From contig CAUEPS010000007.1 in the NCBI GenBank assembly GCA_959019775.1, positions 1 through 64,000 on the forward strand: 64,000 bases of DNA, in the 5' to 3' direction. Positions 26,285 through 36,499 of the stretch are shown piece by piece (the stretch's first letter is position 1; the number at the start of each line of letters is the position of its first letter). A model generated the notes under the pieces. It saw nothing but the letters and a program-made list of their open reading frames with translations. It made no database searches and had not been told where the DNA came from. This stretch comes from an uncultured Collinsella sp. (lineage in GTDB: Bacteria > Actinomycetota > Coriobacteriia > Coriobacteriales > Coriobacteriaceae). Position numbers and translations under genes: made by a program.

Positions 26285-27433
26285 ATGCCTTGCAACCTAA
26301 AACCGTCGTCCCGATGCCGCAAAACGCGTGGCCGCATCGCCCTCCTATTCGCACTGATTTCACTTGCGCTGACCGCGCTTCCCACGACGTCGTTCGCCGG
26401 TACAGACACCGCGGGCAACGTGCTCGCAACCGAAGTTGACTCAAATCCGTCTGGCGTCGAAAGCGACCTGTACTGGGCCGGCCAAAACCTTAACCTAGAC
26501 GACGCTTCCATCGGCCGCGATATTATCGCGGCAGGCGAGAGCTTGTCGATTCGCGACTGCACTGTAGGTGGAGCCGTTCGCCTGGCGGCGCGTACCATCG
26601 ATATCTCCAAAACCGCAATCGATGGCAGCGTGACGGTAGCCGGTCAGCATGTCGTGCTCAACACCGGTAGCGCCGCCAACTGTTTTTACGCGATGGGCGA
26701 GACGGTTGCCCTGCGCGGCTCTGCCAAGTCGGCAGCACTCGCGGGCAGTACGGTAACCATCGACGGCATCGTCGACGGCGATGTCGAGGTCTGGGCCGAC
26801 AAACTCATCCTGGGCAAAAACGCTCACATCACCGGCACGGTGAACGCCCATGTTTCCGAGGACCCCGAGCGCGCCGCAGGAGCCGAGGTCGGCGCGCTCA
26901 AGATCGACCGCACCGAAAACGAAAGCGCCGCCACGACGGTTAACGATATCGTCGGCGGCATCGTGGCCGCAGCCCTGTCGACCTGCTTTGTCGCCCTGCT
27001 GCTCGAGCTCGCCTTTCCGCGTGCGACCGCCAGCGCCGCCGGAATGCTCCACCAGCGCCCCACACCCCTGTGGGTGAGCGGTCTTTTGGGCACGATCGCT
27101 ATCGTCCCCGCCGTCCTACTGCTGATTATCTCTATCGCTGGCCTGTCGCTTGCCGGAACCCTCTTGTGCGGCGTTATCGGCATCGCGCTGGTCTCCACCG
27201 CCTTTGCGGGGTGCGCGATCGCCCGCATGGTCGGACACAACCAGAACCGTTACGCCATGGCCGCCGTGGGCGGTATCGCCGCAGGTGCCCTCACGGGACT
27301 TCCCCTCATCGGCGACTTCGTCAGCGGCGTGGCCTTTGTCTTTATGCTCGGCTACGTTATCCAAATCATCTGGCGCAACGCCCGCCTCAAGCCGCAGCAG
27401 GCCGCCAACACCCCGGGCCTTCCCTCCGCCTAG
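26285..27433 (+). CDS. Secreted polymer-forming (bactofilin-like) membrane protein
   Basis: A 382-residue protein. A signal peptide ends near TSFAG (about 39). Residues 55-200 have repeated short strands such as NLDDASIGRDIIAAG and TIDISKTAIDGSVTVAG, typical of the right-handed beta-helix of polymer-forming/bactofilin-like proteins (compare DUF8173). The C-terminal third has four TM helices starting IVGGIVAAALSTCFVALLLEL. Domain order (secreted beta-helix, then membrane) suggests a surface scaffold; function unknown. AAGGA lies 6 bp before the ATG. Confidence 0.75.
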   Translation: MPCNLKPSSRCRKTRGRIALLFALISLALTALPTTSFAGTDTAGNVLATEVDSNPSGVESDLYWAGQNLNLDDASIGRDIIAAGESLSIRDCTVGGAVRLAARTIDISKTAIDGSVTVAGQHVVLNTGSAANCFYAMGETVALRGSAKSAALAGSTVTIDGIVDGDVEVWADKLILGKNAHITGTVNAHVSEDPERAAGAEVGALKIDRTENESAATTVNDIVGGIVAAALSTCFVALLLELAFPRATASAAGMLHQRPTPLWVSGLLGTIAIVPAVLLLIISIAGLSLAGTLLCGVIGIALVSTAFAGCAIARMVGHNQNRYAMAAVGGIAAGALTGLPLIGDFVSGVAFVFMLGYVIQIIWRNARLKPQQAANTPGLPSA

Positions 27434-27440
27434 CCGTCGA

Positions 27441-27472
27441 CCCCTGCAAAGGGGCAGGCACCTTTGCAGGGG
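27441..27472. terminator. Hairpin after the bactofilin-like gene
   Basis: A perfect 12-bp stem CCCCTGCAAAGG / CCTTTGCAGGGG, 8 bp past the stop, with no T-tract. Confidence 0.5.
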
Positions 27473-27498
27473 TGCAGACCGGCTCAATCCCTGTACAC

Positions 27499-27538
27499 CA
27501 AAAAGGGCACCGACCATTGCGGTCGGCGCCCTTTCTTG
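27499..27538. terminator. Bidirectional terminator between convergent genes
   Basis: AAAAAGGGC-CCGACC pairs with GGTCGG-GCCCTTTCTT. A- and T-tracts on both sides suit the upstream plus-strand gene and minus-strand typA. Confidence 0.8.
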
Positions 27539-27561
27539 TTAATCGCTATAAAGCTCAGCGC

Positions 27562-29400
<1,839 letters not shown>

Positions 29401-29517
29401 GTAGTTCCCCTATCTTCTATCCATATACAAACGGCACACGTATGCGGCCCGCCCAGCAACACAACGCCCAGCGGGAATATTGAGCCTTTTACCGAAAACT
29501 CGTTTATTTTAGCGATT

Positions 29518-29967
29518 TTAGATGAGAGGGGTTTCCTCACCTGCAGGTTCAGGGTCGCTCCACATAAAACCATCGCCGGCGCCCATGCCCTCATACAGCA
29601 CATATGCCGAAAAGCCGCTCTCGAGCGTCGTCTCAAAGAAGCTCACGAGCAGAGCGTCATGGTAGCCGCCGTCAATCTCGACGCAGCCGGTATAGCCGAT
29701 GGCATAGCGGGCGATGCGGCCCAGGCCCTCGTCCTTAAGACCCATCTTGTGCTCGGAGATAAAGTTGGTGGCGGCCTCGAGGCACGCCTCCTCGCCATCC
29801 TCGTCGAGCGCGGCCAGATAGCGGTTGGAAGCAGCGTCCTCGATCGCCACGACTACGCCCGGATTCTCGCCGGCGGCAAGGTCGTCCAAGAACGCACCAA
29901 TCAGGTCACACACCATGGCGTCGAGCTCGGCGGAGACGTTACCGGCGTCCTGCATATCCTGTGCCAT
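29518..29967 (-). CDS. Hypothetical acidic protein
   Basis: A 149-residue soluble, acidic protein not assigned to a known family. The N-terminal 60 residues look helical. Then RYAIGYTGCVEIDGGYHDALLVSFFE and a hydrophobic-aromatic stretch suggest beta strands. No TM helix, signal peptide or Cys pair. GAAGG lies 6 bp before the ATG. It lies 117 bp from typA and 30 bp after the small membrane protein, so it could share a transcript with the latter. An enzyme or regulator cannot be called. Confidence 0.7.
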   Translation of the reverse strand: MAQDMQDAGNVSAELDAMVCDLIGAFLDDLAAGENPGVVVAIEDAASNRYLAALDEDGEEACLEAATNFISEHKMGLKDEGLGRIARYAIGYTGCVEIDGGYHDALLVSFFETTLESGFSAYVLYEGMGAGDGFMWSDPEPAGEETPLI

Positions 29968-29997
29968 CTCTAGACCTTCCCATCGAATCCGGCGTCG

Positions 29998-30354
29998 TTA
30001 CAGTTCTTGTGCCTCGGCAGCGATCTTGGCGGCAGCGTCGCGGGCGCGCATCATATCCATCGCGCGCTTGTCGAGTACCTTGATCTGGTTGGTCAGCATG
30101 ACTGCATCGACCACACCCCAGATTACCAAGCCTGTTGAAATCGAAAACCCAAGCGCACCAACTGTACCACGAAGACGAGAACAGATTACCGCGACAAGGG
30201 CGGAGATGATAACCATCTTGATATAGGAGCCGCGGCGCTCGCGAAGCGTGCGGGCCTGCGTCACATAGGCGATGCGAGCCGCCTCGGATGCCTCCGAGCG
30301 CATCTGGGCTTCACGCGCGATGGCGGCCGCTTCAGCCGATACGCGGGTACCCAT
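29998..30354 (-). CDS. Small hypothetical membrane protein
   Basis: About 118 residues. An Ala/Glu/Arg-rich helix (residues 5-45) precedes two TM segments (YIKMVIISALVAVICS and VGALGFSISTGLVIWGVVDAVML), then a charged C-terminal helix. Start 30354 is preferred because GAGAGG is 7 bp upstream; an ATG at 30384 directly abuts the stop of the DUF151 gene (TAA-ATG) and would couple translation. Family not recognised. Confidence 0.65.
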   Translation of the reverse strand: MGTRVSAEAAAIAREAQMRSEASEAARIAYVTQARTLRERRGSYIKMVIISALVAVICSRLRGTVGALGFSISTGLVIWGVVDAVMLTNQIKVLDKRAMDMMRARDAAAKIAAEAQEL

Positions 30355-30384
30355 CAGCGACCTCTCCGCTCGCGTGCCAGACAT

Positions 30385-30885
30385 TTAGAAATCATCGGGG
30401 GAGAGCGTATGGACGAACTCGTCGAACTTCTCGAACTCCTGCTCGTCGTCAACTTCCTCGGCATGGGCAGAAACGGTACCCAGACGATTCATGATGTCGT
30501 CCTCCACGAACATGGGGGCATTACTGCGCACGGCAAGGGCAATGGCGTCACTGGGGCGGGCGTCAATCTTGCGCTCGTCACCATCGACCAGCACGACAAT
30601 CGTCGCATAGAACACCGGCGGCTCGGCACGAACGATCTCGATGCGCTCGAGCTTGGCGCCCAGGGCATCGACGGTGTCAAGCAGCAGGTCATGCGTTATC
30701 GGGCGCTCGGCGCGACCGCTATCGATACCACGGCTAATGGCCGCAGCCTCAAACGAGCCGGTCTGAATGGAAAGCGAACGCAGGGGCGCCGTCGAATCCG
30801 ACTTGCCGCAGCGCTCACGAAGCACGATAAGCGATGGCACGGGACCGGCGGCCATGACGATGGTCTCTATGTCGACACGAACCAT
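30385..30885 (-). CDS. Bifunctional nuclease family protein (DUF151/BFN)
   Basis: A 166-residue protein with the BFN domain: VRVDIETIVM at the start, PLRSLSIQTGSFEAAAI in the middle, and KIDARPSDAIALAVRSNAP, the most conserved family motif. Plant and bacterial members have reported DNase/RNase activity. The C-terminal 30 residues are acidic (AHAEEVDDEQEFEKFDEF). GGAGGT precedes the ATG at 30885; the upstream open codons are not supported. The TAA is immediately followed by a possible ATG of the next gene. Confidence 0.88.
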   Translation of the reverse strand: MVRVDIETIVMAAGPVPSLIVLRERCGKSDSTAPLRSLSIQTGSFEAAAISRGIDSGRAERPITHDLLLDTVDALGAKLERIEIVRAEPPVFYATIVVLVDGDERKIDARPSDAIALAVRSNAPMFVEDDIMNRLGTVSAHAEEVDDEQEFEKFDEFVHTLSPDDF

Positions 30886-30976
30886 GGAACACCTCCGGTA
30901 CGTAGCGGTTAACACACGGCAGGGTCGCCGCATTGAATAGCTATACTACCCAATCTTTCGCCCAGCACACAAAATC

Positions 30977-31015
30977 AAAGTAGTTAATTTGGGACGGGGC
31001 TATTTTGACTACTTT
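30977..31015. repeat. GGGACGGGG palindromic element
   Basis: AAAGTAGT / ACTACTTT arms flank a centre with TTTGGGACGGGGC. The same core occurs in the 13.5-kb repeat and as a fragment at about 6400-6416. It sits 12 bp beyond the T-tract of the tRNA-Ile terminator. Confidence 0.6.
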
Positions 31016-31027
31016 TAGTTGGATAAG

Positions 31028-31058
31028 AAAAAAAGCCCCGAGGCAATGCCCCAGGGCT
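31028..31058 (-). terminator. Terminator of tRNA-Ile
   Basis: On the minus strand, AGCCC-TGGGGCA pairs with TGCCTCGGGGCT, followed by TTTTTTTC. Confidence 0.8.
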
Positions 31059-31071
31059 CTTAACGTTTTGA

Positions 31072-31148
31072 TGGTGGACCTGACAAGATTCGAACTTGTG
31101 ACCTCCCGGTTATCAGCCGGACGCTCTAACCAACTGAGCTACAGGTCC
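31072..31148 (-). tRNA. tRNA-Ile (anticodon GAT)
   Basis: A 77-nt tRNA with encoded CCA. Acceptor GGACCTG pairs with the 3' CAGGTCC, anticodon stem-loop CCGGCTGATAACCGG, T-arm TTCGAA. It stands outside any rRNA operon in this window. Confidence 0.95.
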
Positions 31149-31162
31149 ATCGCGCAAGGGAT

Positions 31163-31192
31163 ATATTAGACGAGTCGTTACGCGCGCGTCAA
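31163..31192 (-). promoter_or_regulatory. Promoter of tRNA-Ile
   Basis: TTGACG, 18 bp, TAATAT on the minus strand; the -10 box ends 15 bp before the tRNA. The -35 box is 5 bp from the edge of the large inverted repeat. Confidence 0.7.
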
Positions 31193-31196
31193 CAAC

Positions 31197-31375
31197 TTTT
31201 TTGAAAAACTTTGGAGGGTGCCCGCCGAGTGGGCGAGATGGGTTAGGTTTGCTGCTCGGACAGTCCTGCGCAAGACGAAGGCCACATTAAGTGGCCTTCT
31301 TTGCGTGCGGAACTCGCGACAAACCTAACCCATCTCGCCCACTCGGCGGGCACGGGGTCCAAGGTTTTCAAAAAA
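31197..31375. repeat. Large inverted repeat (55-bp arms) between tRNA-Ile and gyrA
   Basis: Arms 31197-31250 and 31321-31375 pair almost perfectly, including a 33-bp exact core (GTGCCCGCCGAGTGGGCGAG...). Inside, GAAGGCCAC / GTGGCCTTC (31277-31299) and flanking GCGCAA / TTGCG pair again. The whole 179 bp can extrude as one long hairpin. It fills the gene-free gap 31149-31443 together with the gyrA terminator; no ORF is convincing. Confidence 0.85.
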
Positions 31376-31403
31376 GCGGTCGGCGCGCAGGTGCGCCGAC
31401 CGC
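31369..31403 (-). terminator. Terminator of gyrA
   Basis: GCGGTCGGCGC / GCGCCGACCGC stem followed on the minus strand by TTTTTT, which is also the outer end of the large inverted repeat. Confidence 0.85.
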
Positions 31404-31443
31404 CGATATATGGGGTCTGATATTTTCTACCAGCTAGTTCCTC

Positions 31444-34185
31444 TTACTCGTCGAGGAGATCTTCTGGCATGTCGTTGCCGTCGCCTAGGTCGACTGGGGC
31501 CTCCTCGGCGTCGGCTGCGGCCTCGGCACCTTCGCCTTCGGGCTTCTCTTTGGCGGCCGTCATGCGGGCTACGGCGCAGATGCGGTCGTTGTCGTCGACG
31601 GTCATCATCTTGACGCCCTGGGTGGCGCGACCGGTCTGGCTGATCTCATCGGTCTTGACGCGAATGACCGTCGCGCCCTCCGTCACGATGAACAGCTCAT
31701 GCTGCGGGCCCACCGTCTTCATGGCTGCGAGGTTACCCTTGCGCTCGGTCATCTGGATGGTGTAGACACCCTGACCGCCGCGGTTCTGCTCCGGGTAATC
31801 CGAGACCGGCGTGCGTTTGCCGTAGCCGCGCTCAGTAATGACGAACAGGTCGCCGTTACCGTTGGTAATTTCCATGCCAAGAACGCTCACGCCTTCCTTC
31901 ATGCCAATGCCGCGGACGCCGCTGGTATCGCGACCGGTGGCGCGCACCTGGTCCTCGGGGAACATAATCGCCTTGCCCGCGGTGGTTGCCATGATGATCT
32001 TGTCACCCTCGCGCACGCGACGTACAGCGAGCAGCGCGTCGTCGTCCCTCAGGTTGATGGCGATCAGGCCGTCGCGGCGGCTACGGTCGTAGGCGCTCAT
32101 CACGGTCTTCTTGACCATGCCGCTCTTGGTGGCAAACATCAGGTACTCGTCGGCGGGGAACTCGCGGCAGCTGATGACGCTCGCGATCTTCTCGCCCTCC
32201 TCGAAAGGCAGCAGGTTGACGATCGCGGTGCCGCGCGCCTGGCGCGTGCCAACCGGCAGCTCGTGCACCTTCAGGCGATAGACTTTGCCCTTGCTCGAGA
32301 AGAACAGCACGTACTCGTGCGTGGACGCGATAAACATCTCGTCGATAACGTCGTCCTCTTTAAGGTTGACGCCAGACACGCCCTTGCCGCCGCGCTTTTG
32401 GGCGCGATAGGCGGCCACCGGGATGCGCTTGACGTAGCCGGTGTGGGTGATGGTCACGACCATGTCCTCGTCGGCAATCAGATCTTCGACGTCCAGGTCC
32501 TTCTCGACATGGCTGATCTCGGTGCGGCGCTTGTCGCCGAACTTCTTGGAAATCTCGCGCATCTCTTCCTTGATGACGCCCAGAATCTTCTCCTCGTGCG
32601 CCAGCAGGTCCTCGTAGTAGGCGATGGCGCGGCGCAGGCCGTCCAGCTCTTCCTGAATCTTGTCACGCTCCAGGCCGGTCAGGCGGCGCAGCTTCATCTC
32701 GAGGATGGCCGTGGTCTGCTCGGGCGTAAAGCCAAAACGCTCGATCAGGCGGCTGCTGGCCTCAGAGTCGGTCTGCGAGGAGCGGATGATGCTGATGACC
32801 TCGTCGATATGGTCGAGAGCCATCAGGTAGCCCTCGAGGATATGGGCACGCGCCTGTGCCTTCTTGAGGTCAAAGCGGGTGCGGCGGGTGACGACGTCGA
32901 CCTGGTGGTCGATGTAGTGCTGCAGCATCTCGCGCAGGCTCAGGCATTTGGGAACGCCGTTGACAAGCGCCAGGTTGTTGGCGCCAAAGGTCGTCTGCAG
33001 CGAGGTGTACTTATACAGGTTGTTGAGCACGACCTGAGGAATGACGCCCTTCTTGAGCTCGATGACCAGACGGATGCCCTTCTGGTTGGACTCATCGCGC
33101 ATATCCGAGATACCCTCGATGCGCTTGTCGTTGACGAGTTGGGCGATCTTCTCCTGCAGGGTGCCCTTGTTGACCATGTAGGGAATCTCGGTAAAGACCA
33201 GGCGGCTGCGGCCGGTCTTGGTGGATTCCACGTGGGCCTTGGCGCGCACGGTAATGGAGCCGCGGCCGGTCTCGTAGCTCTGCCTAATGCCGGCGCTACC
33301 CATGATGATGGCACCGGTGGGGAAGTCCGGACCGGGCATGATCTGCATGAGCTCGTCGACGGTGGCGTCGGGGTTGTCGATCAGGTAGCAGGTGGCCTCG
33401 ATCGCCTCGGTGAGGTTATGCGGGGCGATGTTGGTGGCCATGCCGACGGCGATACCCTGGCTGCCGTTGACCAGCAGGTTGGGGAAGCGCGCAGGCAGCG
33501 CCTGGGGCTCGGCGAGCGACTCGTCGTAGTTGGGCTGCCAGTCGACGGTGTCCTTCTGCAGGTCACGCAAGAGCTCCATGGCGGGCTTCGCCAGGCGGCT
33601 CTCGGTGTAACGCATGGCGGCGGCGCCGTCGCCGTCGATGTTGCCGAAGTTGCCGTGACCGTCAATGAGCGGCGTGCGCATGGAGAACCACTGCGCCAGG
33701 CGGACCATGGCCTCATAGACCGCGGAGTCGCCGTGCGGATGGTACTTACCGATAACTTCGCCGACCGTCCAGGCCGACTTCTTGTGCGGACGGTTGGGGT
33801 AGATGCCGCTCTCGTTCATTGCGTACAGGATGCGACGGTGCACCGGCTTTAAGCCATCGCGCACGTCCGGCAGGGCGCGCGCCGTGATGACCGACATCGA
33901 GTACTCGATGAACGACTGTTTCATCTCGCGGCCGAACTCTGAAATCTGGAGCTGGCCGCCGTTTATATCCTCGCCGGCCGAGGCACCACGATCGACTTCG
34001 CCAAAGCTCTCCTCGAGCTCACCGTCGTCATCCTCTTCCTCATCATCATCGGCATCGGGGTTATAGGCATCCGGATCGCCGTCCTCGCCCTGCTCGGCGC
34101 GGGCGAGCAGGCGCTTCAGATCGTCGGGCATGCCGGCGTCGCTGGCCTCGTCCATACCCTCGTTATTGTTGATATCGTCTGCCAC
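31444..34185 (-). CDS. gyrA: DNA gyrase subunit A
   Basis: Breakage-reunion subunit of gyrase. The catalytic Tyr is residue 193 in AAMRYTESRL. YHPHGDSAVYEAMVRLAQ is the quinolone-resistance region, and the GyrA-box is present as QKRGGKGV. At 913 residues it is longer than usual because of an acidic N-terminal extension of about 75 residues (DDEEEDDDGELEE) and an acidic tail. It starts with GTG behind GAGGAGGT. The quinolone-site Ser (E. coli Ser83) is replaced by Ala in HGDSAVY at the standard alignment, where the pattern D-S-A-V-Y is present. Downstream of gyrB, separated by a long hairpin. Confidence 0.97.
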   Translation of the reverse strand: MADDINNNEGMDEASDAGMPDDLKRLLARAEQGEDGDPDAYNPDADDDEEEDDDGELEESFGEVDRGASAGEDINGGQLQISEFGREMKQSFIEYSMSVITARALPDVRDGLKPVHRRILYAMNESGIYPNRPHKKSAWTVGEVIGKYHPHGDSAVYEAMVRLAQWFSMRTPLIDGHGNFGNIDGDGAAAMRYTESRLAKPAMELLRDLQKDTVDWQPNYDESLAEPQALPARFPNLLVNGSQGIAVGMATNIAPHNLTEAIEATCYLIDNPDATVDELMQIMPGPDFPTGAIIMGSAGIRQSYETGRGSITVRAKAHVESTKTGRSRLVFTEIPYMVNKGTLQEKIAQLVNDKRIEGISDMRDESNQKGIRLVIELKKGVIPQVVLNNLYKYTSLQTTFGANNLALVNGVPKCLSLREMLQHYIDHQVDVVTRRTRFDLKKAQARAHILEGYLMALDHIDEVISIIRSSQTDSEASSRLIERFGFTPEQTTAILEMKLRRLTGLERDKIQEELDGLRRAIAYYEDLLAHEEKILGVIKEEMREISKKFGDKRRTEISHVEKDLDVEDLIADEDMVVTITHTGYVKRIPVAAYRAQKRGGKGVSGVNLKEDDVIDEMFIASTHEYVLFFSSKGKVYRLKVHELPVGTRQARGTAIVNLLPFEEGEKIASVISCREFPADEYLMFATKSGMVKKTVMSAYDRSRRDGLIAINLRDDDALLAVRRVREGDKIIMATTAGKAIMFPEDQVRATGRDTSGVRGIGMKEGVSVLGMEITNGNGDLFVITERGYGKRTPVSDYPEQNRGGQGVYTIQMTERKGNLAAMKTVGPQHELFIVTEGATVIRVKTDEISQTGRATQGVKMMTVDDNDRICAVARMTAAKEKPEGEGAEAAADAEEAPVDLGDGNDMPEDLLDE

Positions 34186-34260
34186 GTTACCTCCTCATGG
34201 TTTGCGTGGTCCATTAGTTCCCTACCACGGAGACGGATTACCGGAAATGCCGGATAACCC

Positions 34261-34367
34261 TCCTAGGTTTTCCAGGTGCCCCAGGTTGCCCTGAAGGATG
34301 AGGGCGCACGCCTTGCGTGCGGCGCCCGAAATCCTGAAGGGCAAGATGGGGTGCCTGGGAAAGCTAG
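34261..34367. repeat. Long hairpin in the gyrB-gyrA gap
   Basis: Arms of about 38 nt (CCTAGGTTTTCCAGGTGCC... and its partner ending CTAGG) pair with several mismatches, plus an inner GGCGC / GCGCC hairpin. The right arm includes the gyrB stop codon. No T-tract. Confidence 0.75.
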
Positions 34368-36394
34368 GCGTCAAGGAAGCGTGCATCATGCGCATGCTTT
34401 TCAATGTACTCGCGGCGATAGCCGACCTCGGAACCCATGAGCTCGCGCACGGCGCGGTCCGCCACCACGGCGTCCTCGATCGACACGCGCTGCAGAATGC
34501 GGGTCTTGGGATCCATCGTCGTCGAGGCAAGCTGCTTGGGGTCCATCTCGCCCAGGCCCTTATAACGCTGGACGGTGTAGCCCTTGCGCTTCTTAGTGAT
34601 CTTGCCGTCCTTGGCCTTGCCGTCCTCGTCGTTGTCGTCGGGGTTCAGTCCCAGGCTCTGGATGGTGTCGCGCAGGATCTCGTCTTCGGGCTGGCGGCCG
34701 TTGGGATACACGTAGTGAATCTTGTTGCGCACCTTGATGCCAAAGATGGGCGGGCACGCGACGTAAACGTAGCCGGCATCAATCAACGGGCGCATGTACT
34801 TGTAGAAGAACGTCAGCAGCAGGATGCGGATATGCGCACCGTCGACGTCTGCATCGGTCATGATAATGATCTTGTGGTAGCGCGCCTTGGTGATATCAAA
34901 GTCGCCGCCGTCGCCGGCGCTCGTCGTGACGCCGCAGCCGATCGCAGTGATGAGTGACTGGATGGTGTCGCTCGAGAACGCACGATGATCGCCCACGCGC
35001 TCGACGTTCAAAATCTTGCCGCGCAGGGGTAGGATCGCCTGGATGTCTCGGCGACGGCCGTCCTTGGCCGAGCCGCCTGCCGAGTCGCCCTCTACGATAA
35101 AGAGCTCAGTCAACTCGGCGTCGCGCACCGAACAGTCGGCGAGCTTGCCGGGCAGCGACGCCGTCTCGAGCAGGCTCTTGCGGCGGGTCGCCTCGCGCGC
35201 CTTACGGGCGGCGTTGCGCGCCTTGCAGGCCTGTTGGGCTTTCTTGACGATCTCGCGAGCGGGCCTGGGATGCTCCTCGAGGTAATCGGCAAGGCCGTCG
35301 GTCACGATCTTGAGCGTCAGCGCGCGCATATAGGAGCTGCCGAGCTTGGCCTTGGTCTGGCCCTCAAACTGCGGATCGGGCAGTTTGACCGAGATAACGG
35401 CCGATAGGCCCTCGCGCACATCGTCGCCGGTCAGGTTGGCGTCTTTTTCCTTGAGCAGATTCTGCTTGCGAGCGTAATCGTTAATCACGCGAGTGAGTGC
35501 GGTGCGGAAGCCCTCGAGGTGCATGCCGCCCTCGGGGGTATAGATGTCGTTGGCAAACGACATGACGTTCTCGCCGTAGCCGCTATTCCACTGCAAGGAC
35601 ACCTCGACCTCGCCCATCTTGGTCACGGGCGCATCCGGATCCGATTTGCCCTCAATATAGATGGGCTCCTTAAAGGTCTCGGGGACATCCTTGCCCTCGT
35701 TGAGGAACTTGACGAAGTCGATGATGCCGCCGGCATAGCAAAACTCCTCCACATGGGGAGTCGCCTCGCGCTCGTCGGTCAGCACGATCTTGAGGTTCTT
35801 GTTGAGGAATGCCGTCTCCTGCAGACGGTTGTGCAGCGTGTCGAAATCGTAGATGCAGGTCTCGAAGATCTCGTCGTCGGGCCAGAAGCTGACAGTGGTG
35901 CCCGTCGTCTCCGAAGTGCCCACGACCTCCATCTTCTTGACGGTCTTGCCGCGCGAAAACTCCATCTCGTAGATGTTGCCATCGCGGCATACCTGCACGA
36001 CCACACGCTTGGACAGGGCGTTGACAACGGAGATGCCCACGCCGTGCAGTCCGCCCGAGACCTTGTAGGCCGAGTTATCGAACTTACCGCCGGCGTGCAG
36101 GATCGTCATGACGACCTCGAGCGTCGGGATCTTTTTGATAGGATGCTCGTCGACGGGGATGCCGCGCCCGTTGTCGACGACCGTGATGGAGTTGTCGGCG
36201 TGGACCGTCACCTGAATCTCGGTGCAGAAACCGGCCATGGCCTCGTCGACGGAGTTGTCAACGATCTCCCACACCAGGTGATGAAGACCGCTGGCGCTCG
36301 TCGAGCCAATGTACATGCCCGGGCGCTTACGAACGGCCTCGAGACCTTCGAGAATCTTAATCTCGCCGCCATCGTAATCGTTTTCGTTTGCCAC
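34364..36394 (-). CDS. gyrB: DNA gyrase subunit B
   Basis: ATPase subunit of gyrase, 676 residues. The GHKL site has EIVDNSVDEAMAG, VDNGRGIP and GGLHGVGISVVNALS; the TOPRIM domain has FIVEGDSAGGSAKDGR and PLRGKILNVE, then DADVDGAHIR. It starts with GTG behind GAAGGAGG. The C-terminal tail (GDLF-type QRYKGLGEMDPKQL, then RREYIEKHA) is standard. The upstream terminator at 36444-36471 separates it from recF-dciA, so it has its own promoter, which was not clearly found. Confidence 0.98.
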   Translation of the reverse strand: MANENDYDGGEIKILEGLEAVRKRPGMYIGSTSASGLHHLVWEIVDNSVDEAMAGFCTEIQVTVHADNSITVVDNGRGIPVDEHPIKKIPTLEVVMTILHAGGKFDNSAYKVSGGLHGVGISVVNALSKRVVVQVCRDGNIYEMEFSRGKTVKKMEVVGTSETTGTTVSFWPDDEIFETCIYDFDTLHNRLQETAFLNKNLKIVLTDEREATPHVEEFCYAGGIIDFVKFLNEGKDVPETFKEPIYIEGKSDPDAPVTKMGEVEVSLQWNSGYGENVMSFANDIYTPEGGMHLEGFRTALTRVINDYARKQNLLKEKDANLTGDDVREGLSAVISVKLPDPQFEGQTKAKLGSSYMRALTLKIVTDGLADYLEEHPRPAREIVKKAQQACKARNAARKAREATRRKSLLETASLPGKLADCSVRDAELTELFIVEGDSAGGSAKDGRRRDIQAILPLRGKILNVERVGDHRAFSSDTIQSLITAIGCGVTTSAGDGGDFDITKARYHKIIIMTDADVDGAHIRILLLTFFYKYMRPLIDAGYVYVACPPIFGIKVRNKIHYVYPNGRQPEDEILRDTIQSLGLNPDDNDEDGKAKDGKITKKRKGYTVQRYKGLGEMDPKQLASTTMDPKTRILQRVSIEDAVVADRAVRELMGSEVGYRREYIEKHAHDARFLDA

Positions 36395-36443
36395 ACGTCC
36401 TCCTTCAGTTAAGAAAATGTGTACAGCCTTACTAGTTTATCGT

Positions 36444-36471
36444 AAAAAAATACCCTCGGGGACGAGGGTAT
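36444..36471 (-). terminator. Terminator after the DUF721 gene
   Basis: ATACCCTCG / CGAGGGTAT stem followed by TTTTTTA on the minus strand. Confidence 0.85.
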
Positions 36472-36499
36472 TTGGCTCTACAAGGCCACCAGATGCGAT

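Noticed and set aside
31699..33852. A 717-codon plus-strand open frame
   Set aside because: Antisense shadow of gyrA with no domain character and no ribosome-binding site.
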